Shown one piece after another: positions 12,256 through 23,848 of a DNA stretch of 64,000 nt. This DNA comes from Phoronis australis (lineage: Eukaryota > Phoronida > Phoronidae). Where the stretch lies: NCBI GenBank assembly GCA_002633005.1, contig NMRA01000558.1, positions 70,441 through 134,440 of the forward strand. The letters are read 5' to 3'. Each line of letters opens with the position of its first letter. The stretch's first letter is position 1. Below the pieces are notes generated by a model that saw only the letters and a list, made by a program, of their open reading frames with translations, was not told the origin of the DNA and did no database searches. Made by a program: the position numbers and the translations under genes.

Positions 12256-15200
12256 ATGTTCCGTGCACACTTGGTTGCCGGGTTTTTGTTGGTAGTTTTG
12301 GATGTATCTCTTGCAGTGCCCTTAGAGCAGGTAAGAACGTAGAATTATTATTTGTGCATTAAAACTATTAATTGGGCCGCCACTTTCAGAGTAAAAACCG
12401 AGCAGTTCATTACGTCGTATGCCACTAATGGCTTAGTTGCTGATCCATTGGCATAATCGGAGCGGTTACATTGTACTATAGTTTCGGAACCTTGTGACAT
12501 TGGTCGTCAAGTTGCAAACGTATGCTTTGTACATTTCATGTTAATAAAATGAATATGAGCTATAGTTTACTGGTTGTAAGTGCTGAATTCATTTACTTCT
12601 TTATACATATGTTTATATTCTGTTGGCACGACATTTTTTTTCATTAAGAGTGAAAAATAAGGAGATACGCATTCAAAATTTGGAAACCCTTGTAATTTTA
12701 TTTGCCATTTTATTCGGAACGCCAGTTACCTGCCTATGCCTTATTGTATAAGAGTTTTAATAAGCATTACAACAAAAGTTAGGCGATAATAATTTGCATA
12801 CTGTGCCTTTGTTACAATGTCAAGACTTATTAGTCGGTATGTATTTTAGGCAGAGTTTAGTGACAAGAACATAGCCCTCAACTGTAAGTATTACAAGGGA
12901 ATAGCTTCAGTTCTAGGCAAATTAACTTGATACAGTGTATGTATACATTGCAATATTTCTTTTTTAATTCCTCGTACAGTCGCTGCAATCGTTGAAATCT
13001 TTGCTTTTGTACACGTAATGAACGAATGTAATTAAATAATCTTGATTAAAAGAATAGTGAACATTGTTCTGGTGAGTTTATCCAAAGCCGTCACCGTTGC
13101 CAATGGTGGGCGACAAAAGCATCCAGTAGGTAACGCTCTTTCGAGCTCTGCCACAAAGTGGATCTTGTGTTTGCAGGTGATGGCCTTCTCCTGGTGTCAA
13201 TTAAGTTGACACAAGCGCAAGTCGGTCACGCTGTCCGATTCCGCAAATGTTTAGCTGTAACATTGATTGAAATGATCCTGTTGAAGGGAGATACTTGTTT
13301 ATGTGTTATAACATTGATTAATATCCTTCTGAGGTTACATGTAATTAAATGGCGAAACATGATTATTTTACATTTTTGCCATTGTTACTGGGGAGTAAAC
13401 GCTACACAATGTAGTTTCAAGACATGCTAGAATGTCGAAGAACGATCCGTTCATTACTTCGTAAGAACACGCGGGGAAAAACAAAATGGCGGCCACTGTA
13501 ATGATTGGTGAGCCATGTTCAAATGTTTTGTTATGGACTGAATTCAGTGTTTGTGTTCCATAAGTCTAGATTTTTCCGCCGCGATTGCAAGCGACTTGCG
13601 TTCTACGGACTTTAGCCCATGTGCTATCCCACAGTGCGCGTGCTTTACATGGCTTGTTGGCGCCTACCGTATACAAATGGTTGAGGATGCGGTAGAAATT
13701 ATAGTGTGCAAAACTACATGCTCTTGTTATCCTCGACTTTTTGTTATCTTGTTTACTATTGCAACACGTACATGAGTTGCCCCCACCTTGTAAACAATCA
13801 GATCATAACGGGGTGTTCCTTTTAATGTCCAAGAAGCCAAGTAACCGCCAATGGACAGTGTCACACCCCTCTCACTGTAAAAGAGTGCGGTACAGGTACA
13901 CTTGATCTGCTGTGCATGTATTTTTTTCATTGCAGTGGACGATGTAGTTATCCCTCGGAACGTAAGTACAAAAACGCTTCACCAATGGCATCCTGTCCCA
14001 ACTTCTAACGTTTCAGCAGAGCTACACACTCCTCTCGGGCAACCGAACGATTTTAAAATAACACATTGCCATTAACAGACTGTTTCATGTCATACCAAGC
14101 ACTGGGATTTGACAGTCGTGTGTACTGCCAGAATTAAACGGGCACTATTTTGATTGGAAAGTTGTATGAAGGCGAACTTTACGGTGCTGCAGCTGACAAG
14201 CAACGAGATATCTAATGCACCCGTGGCCCATCCATATTTGGGGTGAATTCTAGATAACCAATTAAGGGTAGGTGCTATAAGCTGACGTGTGTGTGTGCGT
14301 GCGTGCGTGCGTGCGTGCGTGTGTGTGTAACCATCTACTTGTTTAGTCCACGACTTTGAAGACTAGAGTGGTGAACATACACCTGTATCAGTAGGTTTAG
14401 TGTAACACATTCTGAAACTTTCATAACGTGGATTTTGAAAAGAACCACCACCAAAAAAGCCACAGCTGTGACTTTTTCGCGAATTGACAAATATTCTCGG
14501 ACAATCCTACAACTAAGTTGAGTGGAATTTAGTCATTCCTCCATCCCCAGTGGACGAAAGCACGAATCAACAGCTGGCCTTGGACTCTGTTCACACGTAC
14601 AGGTGATCCCAACTTTGTGGCGTCCTGTCACTACCGTGGCTGCAGCTCACGATGCTTCGGCGATATGACACCTTTTTAGAGCATATTTAGCAGGTAGCTT
14701 CGTTATCTCTGCGTACACGTCCCTTTTGTTACCCGACGTTAAGGATTTTTTGTCACATACATTGTATACGATAGTGTGCAAGCACCGCTTTAGCCATGGC
14801 GTGAATGGACAACGCTGCATTCTTGACACAAACAAGCCAATCCGACAGCTTTTGTCTTCAACTGGAAATCGTTGAAAAGAAACTCCAATGCTATTCGAAA
14901 GGTCATGGTGCTTGCGTCCCGGAATGCAGTAACTTCCAGGCATACGGGGAAAAGAAATGCAAGCATGAGCCATATTTGAATCCACAAATTCAAGTTGAAT
15001 TGGCCAACCCCATTAAATTCTGAAGCGTTTTTTTTTTGAGTCGTTGATGGTTTCGATGTTCTTTTTAAAGAGTAACAGAAAAATAACTTTATTACGGTGG
15101 TCATTATGGAGATGCTGGTTTTATGCGAGCAAAGAGCCCAATTCGAGTTTCATTTTAGCTAGTTTTAAGAATGCTTTTTTCCACTTTATTTCAGTTTAAA

Positions 15201-18200
15201 TTTTAATCAGAAGGATTAGCTTTTTCGAAACTGAATGCTCGTCCAACACAACTACAAAAACATGTAGCATCAAACTGAATTTGATATGAGTTTTTTAATT
15301 TAATTTATTCTTGGTGGTCCAACAACGTCTAAAATAGCCACCCTAGTGAGTGCTAGCTGCATTTTGGGTACTCACTCAACAGCCACCGTATGCAAGGAGG
15401 TTTCCACGAAAACCCCTCCCACTTTTAAAGAATTGAAAAATTAATAGTATAATAAGTTGAACACAAAAGGGTTGACTGTTACGGAAAGTTTGTATTTAAA
15501 TAATGTCTCTCTACTGACAAAACTAATCCTGTGCTCTAAATTGGTAAATGTGAAGGATTGAGCCACCGGAAAAGTGAAACATTCCACTTATAACATACAA
15601 ATGTACCTGTACCATTAAACCTCATGCGTGAATGAGGGCGCTGCGATCGGCAATACAGGTTGTAGAAAAAGTCTCACTACCTCTTTTGCGAAAGACCACC
15701 TGGGGCTATTTTTGGACGCTGACTTCTGTAAAATGAAGTTCGTCCGAACAAGCCCTCTGAAACTCCTTTGGAAATTTCCAATAACCCTTTCTCTGGGTGT
15801 GTTGTCGGCATTCGATCTCATAGTTGCTTAAAGTTTTGCCATTGTGAGTTGGTGGACGGAATCCGTTTACTTCCTGTTCGAGGCTTTATACACTTTTAAA
15901 GACATGCAATGTTAGTGCGATAATACATTTCAAACGGTTTTAGAATTTAACTGACGTAATAGCTCCTCGTATATTTATGTTTTCTAGTCGCGACTTCGTA
16001 GCGGTACTCCTCTCATCTCCAATGACTGGCCAGCCGGTATTATTCCATACGTTCTTGACAACGCCTTTAGTAAGTGTAACGCGAAGTGAACTGTAGTCGG
16101 TCATACGTTGACGATTAGTGTTAGCTGATATTTCATCAGTATTGTCGATTTACAAAACGAAAGGGCTTCAAGCAAGAGGAGTCCTGCGAATACAGTAGTA
16201 ATAACGGGTAGTTTTATGTCAACGTAAAGTTAATGAATACTATTGTAATCTTGGCATCCCCTGTACTTAACCACAGTCGTCCATTTTAGTTGTTTAATTG
16301 TGCCCCTTGACGGTTTGGCTTCATTGTCGAAGTCGGATAGCTTCCATACAATCACTAAGGCATTTAGGTGTGCTCTCCATTAAACAGGGCGAAAATTGCA
16401 TTGGACTTTTCTAATGGGCTAAAAAATCACACTCGCATGACCAGAATTTTGTCGAAAATTAAGAACTTTTGGTAAGTAATGCAAAAAGTTCATATAATTC
16501 CATCCGACGTAGCGTTAGTGTTTTCTCAGCGGCAAGAGGACTGACGTAACAATTCGCGAGACTGAAGTTTTGACATACGAAGAGTGGGCCAAAATGTGTT
16601 GCAGGTCCGTTAGAAAAATATATCTGAGCATTTATGCGCAAATACTGTACGTTACGTTACCTGTCTATTTTCCAAATCTGACGCTAACGTTTCTGTTCAC
16701 AGAAAGAAAGTTAGGTATCTCTCAATTGTAAAAGGAGTCAGTCGGTGTGTTCAATGTCTGGAAAACTGAATGAATATTCCCTGCTGGAACTACATGTATT
16801 TTATCTATCAGTGAGCAGCTCCACATGTTTTAACCTGATCACAAAACAAACCCTTAGTTGCAACACACTTAAACAACTAAAATTAAATTCACCTTCAATA
16901 CATCAATTTCTCAGTGGTTTAGTACTACGTGCACAAGTGCTTGTACAGTGTAAGCCTACTTTTGACGGTTTCAGATGCTAAGGATAGAGCTACTCTGCAG
17001 AGGGCCTTTGACCATTACCGAAGAGTCACATGTATCAACTGGGTCCCACGGACCAATCAGAGGGATTATGTTGAGTTTGTGAAACCTCCGGGTGGTGGGT
17101 ATGTATGTATTTGACATCCTGATAACAAGGGCGGATATACGCTTTCAGCCCTGGGGGTTCACTGCTCCATAGGTACATGTACCGCTTTTTTGTGCCTGGG
17201 TTGCTTATTGTTGCTTCTTCCGACTCCTCGGAAAAACATGTACCAGTAGATCCACCCCTGGAAAAATGTCGCAAAAGACGCCCACCGACTGCCCCAAAAA
17301 CTGGACGATTTAGGGAAGCATGTTTCCCTTATGCTTTACTGACAGCTGGCAAAACATTACCGTTTGCTTTGTACAGAGCGAATTTGGACGTATACAATGA
17401 CGTTACCAAGAAAATTCTGGGCGGATTAGGGGAACCATATGACTGCGTAATGTAATACGCTAAGGTTTGCTTAGATTATTACTAGGTGTCCAGGGAACGC
17501 TTTGATACTGTGATAGCTACGTACATTGATCCAAGGTTTCCTACCGTTTAGTGGTCAGATGTCCGTGTAGTTTGGAACTCAATCCGATCATTGAAGCTCT
17601 CATACCATCATTGCAGATGTAACAGTGTTCTGGGCCGAGTGGGATCTCGACAAGTAATAAATTTGCATCAGTGGTGCGTTGACTCTTATCCTGTCGTACT
17701 GCACGAGATGATGCACGCGATTGGGTTTGACCATGAGCAGACCAGACCCGACCGTGACAATTACGTGAACATCTATTGGCAGAACATTAAGGAAAGTATG
17801 TATCACCCACTAAAGCAAATATCTACTTATTCTACGCAATACCTACATGTACTAGTAGCCGATCTGGTGTTTGGTCACGGACCCTTTTACTTTTTGTGGA
17901 AAAATTTGTGAACGTTCGGTATTTCCGGATCATTGCCGGATTTCTATGGTAAAATCTTGACAATTGAAAATGGATGTGCGTCGGCGCGATCTCGCTCGCC
18001 AGATAGGCCATGTATGGTGGCTGCCCTCATATACATATACATCATGCAGGCACCCAGGGGGGACTCGGGGAGGGCTCAAACGAGCCCCCATTTGGCGGAG
18101 AGAAACAAAATCACCGGAAAAAGGAAGTACCAAACTTAGGTGAATGCACAAGTCATACACTGTAGCTCTGAAAGTACCTCGTGAATCTTAGTAAAAGGTC

Positions 18201-21200
18201 CAGATTCTCAAAAATTCGAGCACCCCCCCCCATTTTTAGACTGAGCGAGCGCGTACATGTATACATGTAAGTAGCCACCATACGCTGCCCAACTTCCTCG
18301 CATACCAGAAAATTATCTACCGTGTCAAAGCTATTCCCGCAAGAAGCACTTTTCAGCTTTGACATTCCTCACAATGTGAGTATTTACCTGAGACAGATTA
18401 CACGCTGCAATCTGTCTTTACTCATGGTCTGGGGTGGAATTTATTACCCGCTTGTATTTGTGCGATACCACATCAGTTGTCAGGTGTACGTGAGCGTTGT
18501 TTTTAGGCTAAACGGCAGTATTCGGGTGTTTTGTGTTGGCGTATCTGTCGCTATTACGACTAGATTTGGATCCTTAGAATTGAATACAAATGTGCAGTCA
18601 CACCAAATTTTCAAAAACTGCAGGGGCAAGTTAGCACTTGAAATGCTTACAAAATTATATGTTTTGGTGGGCTCGAACAACGGTTGCACCCACGGAATGC
18701 TAAGAAGAATTATTATTGATCAGGTGCTAAGTCAGGTAATAATTTTCGAAGTGCTTACATGTAGTACCTTACAACGGTACGTAAATCTGGCCTAATTATT
18801 ATTACTATATCTAATTTTGACATTTTCATTTTGTTTTCACTGGGTCCAAAACGTCCGCATGACGTTATACTAAAGCGAATTATGCTTTGCGTGACTATTA
18901 AAACTTTCGAGTTAAAGGCGTATTTGCATACCCCTAACTACTAATGTATAACAGGAAATAAACGACAATGCTATTAGAGCATCATCTATGCTAAACAAAG
19001 TGAAGTTGTATTCATTGATAACAAGTAAAAGTGAAAACAAAAAATCCACATGGGTGACCTTTGCACTATTGACGTTCCTTAGGGGCTCACATAGCCCGCA
19101 TCAGGCAGTGTTATTCCCAACGCCATGTCACGATACTTACTGGACACGGTTGAGTAGCTTACGTCGGATCATTTTCGACTCAAATCTTGTTTTTAAAAAC
19201 ATAATAAGGCAGAATGGAACAAAGTGTCATAACAGAGTGCTCAATTCACATCACAGTGCATGACACAAGATCTATCAAGTAAAAGCTACCACTTACTTCA
19301 GCCTGTATGCTTCATCCTTCCTATTGAGTGACATTATATTTTAGCATTGATGGCCTGCCCGAGAATAGTCTCGAACAGTGAATGTCATGATCAAGAGCCA
19401 GCTTGAAATACATGTACATCTATAGCGTTCGCAATCCAACCGTTCTTATAGTTCAGTACCACTCACCACAATAGAAACCATTGCACTCGACCTTTTACTA
19501 AGATGCCATCGGTCACGCGAGCATGCCTTGTTACTAAAATTTAACGAAAAAGAATACGTTAATACGATACGTTAATAGCAAAACAACGTCATCATTAAGG
19601 TTATCAAATTTTATTTCGAGTAATCGGTCAAGACGAGTTCTCAAAAATGTTGTTGCAGTTTTCTAAAATATTTTTGTTTTCGTTTAGTGGAAGATTAGAA
19701 TTTTTCATGGAACTTATTAACCCTAATCTTTTAAAAACAACCTCTTATAGATTCCTTATAGCAATTTGGGGAACAGTGGTGCACAAAGCATAGTATCTGA
19801 AAGTTTCATATCACCCCCACTAAACAATTTCTGAGATATGATGTTCTGAAGTTATCCAAATTTGGATATTTTTCTAGGATCCCACATAACCTTAAATACA
19901 GCCGTCTTTGTCCTAATTGTTCAGATTGTCAACTGGAAATGTCTCCTGGGCTCTGTTTACAGGCGATAAGGGTTTGTTCAATATAAATCAAAGATCGTGG
20001 ACGTATGGCACTCGGTATGATTACTACAGCATCATGCATTATACGGCCTATGCAGGCAGTAAGAATAAGCAGATGACTATGACGCCGAAAGATGGTACCG
20101 ATCCTAACGTGCTAGGCAACGCGAAGGATTTGTCTGCCATCGATATTTACCGAATCAAAGCCATGTACAACTGTGATGGAAATAACGACATGCGTCCAAG
20201 ATACAAAGCAGGTACGGCATGTTAGCTCGTCCATTACATTCATTGTTGGTATTAAGTTGTGGACCGGTGCCAATCATTCTAATGAGAATTAATACAGCCG
20301 GCACCCATCAGTGCTGGCAGTCTTATCGCCCATTTAACATTGAACTCTCCTCTTTTGCAGAGGTAGAAGAATACAATACATGACTGTCATAATTTTCAAA
20401 CTATCAATAAATTGACGAGGGAAGCACAATCAGCCCTAAAATTTGCCGCTTTTGCCAATTCCTTGGTGTCATAATTGTAACTGAAAGGCACATATTTAAG
20501 GTTGCCTGCATTAGAATGTAAATCCAATTTCATAGACTAATATGGAAGTGCAACAGTGATTAGTCCATTGGAAGAAGCAGCAAATATGGTTGCCTCAAGT
20601 GTCGCATTGTAAGTTAAGCCTTTTAATGTGAGTGATGCTAAGTTGTTTTAGGACAGATCTATTACACGATCTTGTTTCCGTCAGCGACTGGTTTTTCAAC
20701 AATGCTTATTAATAAGAGGAAATGATTTTTCTGAAACTTTCATCCCACCAAGTTGGATTCAGGTTACTGAAGTCACTTCGGTTTTGGTTTCACAGAATGA
20801 TTTTTCATACCTACTGATATACAAGCACAACATAGGCCTATCTTCTCTTTATTCATCGCGTTTGCAACCATAATTGAGTTTCGTGACAGATCTACTATTG
20901 TACTGCAGTCCAAGATCAATGTGAAGATGTTGGAATTTGCTGACGGTGTAGCTGTTGACTTCTTCAGATCCAAGTTGTGTTGACAAAGACCCAAACTGCA
21001 ATAAACTGGCACGCTACACGTATCCATCCCAGTGTGAGACTAGCACTAGCTACATGGTGCATAACTGTGGACGATCTTGTCAAGTGTGTGGTACGTACAA
21101 GTAGAAGGCATTATTCTTGCTAAATGCATGCACAAAGAAGAGTCCTGCTTCTTGCAGAGTTCTTGCCAGTTGTTCGGTTTAAAGACGAGGAGAACTTTCG

Positions 21201-21584
21201 TTGCTTCATTACTAGCTCCAAGTGTAAGTCTGATGGAGTTAAACCAGTTTGTCCAAATCAAGCAACAAATGTTTTAGAATTCAAAATATCTATCTAATTT
21301 CCATTGAAATTACTGTAATGTGCCGGGATTTTGCAATCGGTTTGCTGGTTTCAGTTCATTGGTAAACACTTTTTTTCTTTAAAGGTCCAAAAGTTGGATG
21401 TTACCGCGATATGCCAGGAGCGTATTTCGTTCCCAAGCCGACGGCAAAGCACTGTAAGAGATACTGCTATCTGAAAGGCTACAAGTACGCCGGCTTTAAG
21501 GGTGGCAACTCCTGCGGCTGTTCGTCCAAGCTTGGCAGCAAATCATGGTTATGCCGCAACGGCATCGATGTGTATTACGCATAG
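12256..21584 (+). CDS. Astacin-ShKT-WSC-like secreted metalloprotease (gene A)
   Basis: Zinc endopeptidase of the astacin family (M12A), predicted secreted, 363 residues. Coding exons: 12256-12330, 12850-12883, 13936-13961, 15988-16069, 16975-17098, 17617-17795, 19963-20211, 20968-21090, 21385-21584; all introns are GT-AG and the phases join cleanly. Residues 1 to ~20 form a signal peptide (hydrophobic core, ending SLA). A short propeptide carries LDDVVIP and ends at RLR49; mature Ser50 places Trp at position 10, as in other astacins. The zinc site is HEMMHAIGFDHE (His143, His147, His153, catalytic Glu144), with the Met-turn SIMHY at Met198. One ShKT domain (six Cys, ending CGRSCQVCG) and one WSC-like domain (starting GCYRDMPGA, with YAGFKGG) follow, each on its own exon. 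Exon 7 uses the acceptor at 19962, chosen because it keeps phase and alignment with the paralogues. The substrate is unknown. The catalytic half is the most diverged from B and C, but the ShKT and WSC-like exons are near-identical to those of B. Confidence 0.93.
14287..14328. repeat. GT/GTGC microsatellite
   Basis: Simple repeat of GT and GTGC units in intron 3 of gene A. No other role is visible. Confidence 0.9.
17127..17262. mobile_element. Short GGGCGGAT-ended MITE-like insertion in gene A intron 5
   Basis: The left end reads AAGGGCGGATATACG, and the complement of the right end reads CCAGGGGTGGATCTAC. These ends resemble the element at 11760-12027, but the insert is only about 136 bp. It starts about 30 bp after the exon 5 donor of gene A. 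Short minus-strand ORFs here are incidental. Confidence 0.35.
18040..18256. repeat. CATGCGCG-family MITE-like element in gene A intron 6
   Basis: The element starts near CATGCAGGCACCCAGG and ends near TTTTTAGACTGAGCG, with internal phrases ACGAGCCCCCATTTGGCG and CTCAAAAATTCGAGC. The same order of phrases is seen at 46729-47017 and, inverted, at 56466-56692. No coding capacity is visible. Confidence 0.5.
18723..18856 (+). repeat. Dispersed repeat, copy 2 (partner at 9365)
   Basis: Copy of the repeat at 9365-9502, here in intron 6 of gene A. It lies at the end of a 157-codon open frame, which helps explain that frame as repeat-derived rather than a gene. Confidence 0.5.
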
Positions 21585-21666
21585 ACACCAGATATCAGGT
21601 GGCACAGTTTTACAACATCCAGATTGTCTACATTCTTGTGTAATATAGAATCGTATGAATTACAAA

Positions 21667-21672
21667 AATAAA
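21667..21672 (+). terminator. Poly(A) signal of gene A
   Basis: AATAAA 83 bases after the stop codon of gene A, a normal position for a short 3' UTR. Confidence 0.75.
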
Positions 21673-22939
21673 GCAAATTATAGACAACCATAGGCATACT
21701 GTTAATTTCTCAGTGCTGCATTTCTTTGGTACATTTTGAAAGAAACTTCAGCCGAGCCAACGGGTAATTATAGTAGGGTTCTGTTTTCGAACGTGGAATG
21801 ATGGCGTAGTACACGTAGTTTAGCTATTCCAGGATTTTCAACCTGCACGATCGAAACAAAAAGGATTATTTTCGTGTTCAAATACATTTGACCAGTAGTG
21901 AGGTAGTATCTCACCATTGACACGAAAGCCTTTTGCCGCACACTGGCCGATTTGTTCCACCGATGAAGCTTTGGAATTGTCATGAAAGTTTCATAGCACA
22001 AAACAATTTGTTTTAATAAGGCCGAACCGTCTGGTGAGCTGTTTGGTAAATCACGCTCTTATCGTTATTTGTATGTTCATTGTAAGCCTGTGGCAACTAA
22101 CGCTATCAGAGTTTTGGCCGCGTTGGTGTTTTCGTGAAAGTGGACAATTTGATGCGAAGACAGTGTTATACGTGTGGACGGAAAGCTTATGTGAGAACGT
22201 TTATTTAAATTGGAGTGTTCAGAGCCTAAAGCTGGTGAAAGTTCTATAATTGCTCTGACTTCCTTTACATTATCTTAGCGACTACTTTCCAGAAATTAGC
22301 AGATACACGATTCCGTAAGTTTTTCCCCAGTGCCGGTTGAGATGAATAAACTGCAACAGCGGACCTGTGCAAAACAAATACTTTCAATTGTAGAAACGGG
22401 GACATATTTTGTTCTTTCATTTGTTTGTTTTAAGTATATACATAATATATGCATGTACTTGTGCTAAAAATATCAGCGAGAGTAAAACTCCCTACATTGT
22501 AGTAGCAAAAAACAATTCATGTGTACATGTATTTTGAGGGAACCTTGGTGTCGCTATAAATTGAAACTGTAATCTACGGAATCTGTAAATCGTTAGCCTA
22601 GTGTGACATGAGTTTAATGCCGAGTGTGATCTGTCTCATACCTCGCACAAAACCTCCCGCAAGTGGTTCGCTGCCGACTGCTGGATTTATCTCGTGAATA
22701 TCCTCGCGCCTTGTCCTGGTCATTAGTGAGAGAGATACTGAAGTTCAAGAATTGAAGACCAGTCTCTGTTACAACGCGAACCTAAACCAGCATGGGGTCG
22801 TTTTGTGGGGTTCAAAATTTGCCGCATTAATTAGACACAGATAAAAACGACCAGGGTTATTTTTGACGTTGTAATGACCGATAAGATCGTATATTTTTTC
22901 GTGGTGTTTAATTTTTTTTGCTACACTAGATATGGCACA

Positions 22940-23131
22940 ATGTTTTTTGTGAAAATGTTCACACATGCAGTGGTCTCTATTATATGCTGTACAGTAGTTT
23001 CATCAACGTTTTCACTGTGCTGCAGGTTTAGTTCTACCAGTCCGTGTACACGGATGTACGCGAAGGAGTCTTATATACAGTGTATGCAAAGATGTGCGAA
23101 TTCACGCAGCTGCATGGGCAGGCGACAGTAA
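22940..23131 (+). CDS. Candidate small secreted six-cysteine peptide or PAN-like exon remnant
   Basis: A 63-codon frame starting MFFVKMFTHAVV with a hydrophobic run typical of a signal peptide (to about residue 25). The remainder is cysteine-rich with spacing CC-x7-C-x11-C-x3-C-x5-C, ending GRRQ before TAA. Read as a gene, it would be an intronless secreted disulphide-rich peptide, and GRR could be an amidation/processing site. There is a second reading. A pyrimidine tract and CAG end at about 23025, and C-x3-C-x5-C is the core spacing of PAN/apple domains, while a CAG/GTAAAT donor-like site follows at about 23148. On that reading it could be a decayed PAN exon with an in-frame stop. No homologue was recognised and no promoter is seen. 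Confidence 0.3.
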   Translation: MFFVKMFTHAVVSIICCTVVSSTFSLCCRFSSTSPCTRMYAKESYIQCMQRCANSRSCMGRRQ

Positions 23132-23245
23132 TGGGGGTTTAATCCCAGGTAAATACAGTGAGATTGCAATTCCGTGTATTCCAATATCAGGTTGATTATC
23201 GTGAATAGTTGGGGGGCGGGAATCGAGAGGCAGGTCCCCCCCCCC

Positions 23246-23272
23246 NNNNNNNNNNNNNNNNNNNNNNNNNNN
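23246..23272. other. Assembly gap in a C homopolymer
   Basis: 27 Ns flanked by 10 Cs on the left and GG plus 18 Cs on the right. The gap reflects a homopolymer that could not be read through; its true length is unknown. Confidence 0.97.
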
Positions 23273-23848
23273 GGCCCCCCCCCCCCCCCCCCAATATATT
23301 TCGGTCGCCCGGGTGAAACAGTGACGACCGACATGGACATATGGCCGGGGACAAGGGGCAGTCCAGAGAAGAAAGACGGAACCAATCGTATTGAGGAGAG
23401 AAGTTTTAAGAGAACTAATGTCAACTTCCAATTGCAGATTTCCACATTGGGAGCCCTGGCCAGGACACTTTATTAAAGGAGCCCAGTTTGTTTGTAACAT
23501 AAATCGTGTAAAGCCATTTGGAAACGTGCTTTTTCATAAAAAGCACCAGAAACTATAATGGTTATGCGAATATTTTCAAAGCGAATTGATATTTATTTTC
23601 AGTTCGAAAACATAATTCTTGATAGCATTGAGCAAACTGCATTTCTCCCGGGACCCCTCGCGGGCAAAGTAAGCATATAATGTAATCGCCTGAAGCTCGC
23701 CTTTCCAGGATTCTTTTACCTAAAAGATCGGCAATTATCGAGGGTGTGACACCCCCGTAATTGTTCGGGACTACGATTTCCCGAATATTGCATGCCCTTA
23801 AAATTGATCGCCGTTGGCTAGTGTCATTTGGTGAATTGATAACGCACC

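Larger units (their letters stand above)
21673..23848. other. Intergenic region between genes A and B
   Basis: About 2.2 kb with one candidate small secreted-peptide ORF (22940-23131, listed separately), a gap inside a C homopolymer (23246-23272) and the presumed promoter of gene B. No TATA box is evident. Open frames that cross the gap are artefacts. Confidence 0.5.

Noticed and set aside
14647-15104. Overlapping frames on both strands in gene A intron 3, one with CVPECSNF recalling a THAP start
   Set aside because: The downstream THAP landmarks (FxxFP, C-x2-H) are absent and the opposite-strand frames are equally long.
18322-18795. 157-codon plus-strand open frame, the longest in the window
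   Set aside because: It lies within intron 6 of gene A, overlaps the dispersed repeat at 18723-18856, and has no recognisable domain.
19917-19962. Upstream extension of gene A exon 7 using the acceptor near 19925
   Set aside because: The acceptor at 19962 keeps reading phase and gives residue-by-residue alignment with the start of exon 7 in genes B and C; the longer form would add unmatched residues.
23071-23500. Open frames on both strands across the gap at 23246
   Set aside because: They exist only because Ns and C/G homopolymers lack stops; translations are runs of Gly/Pro and unknowns.
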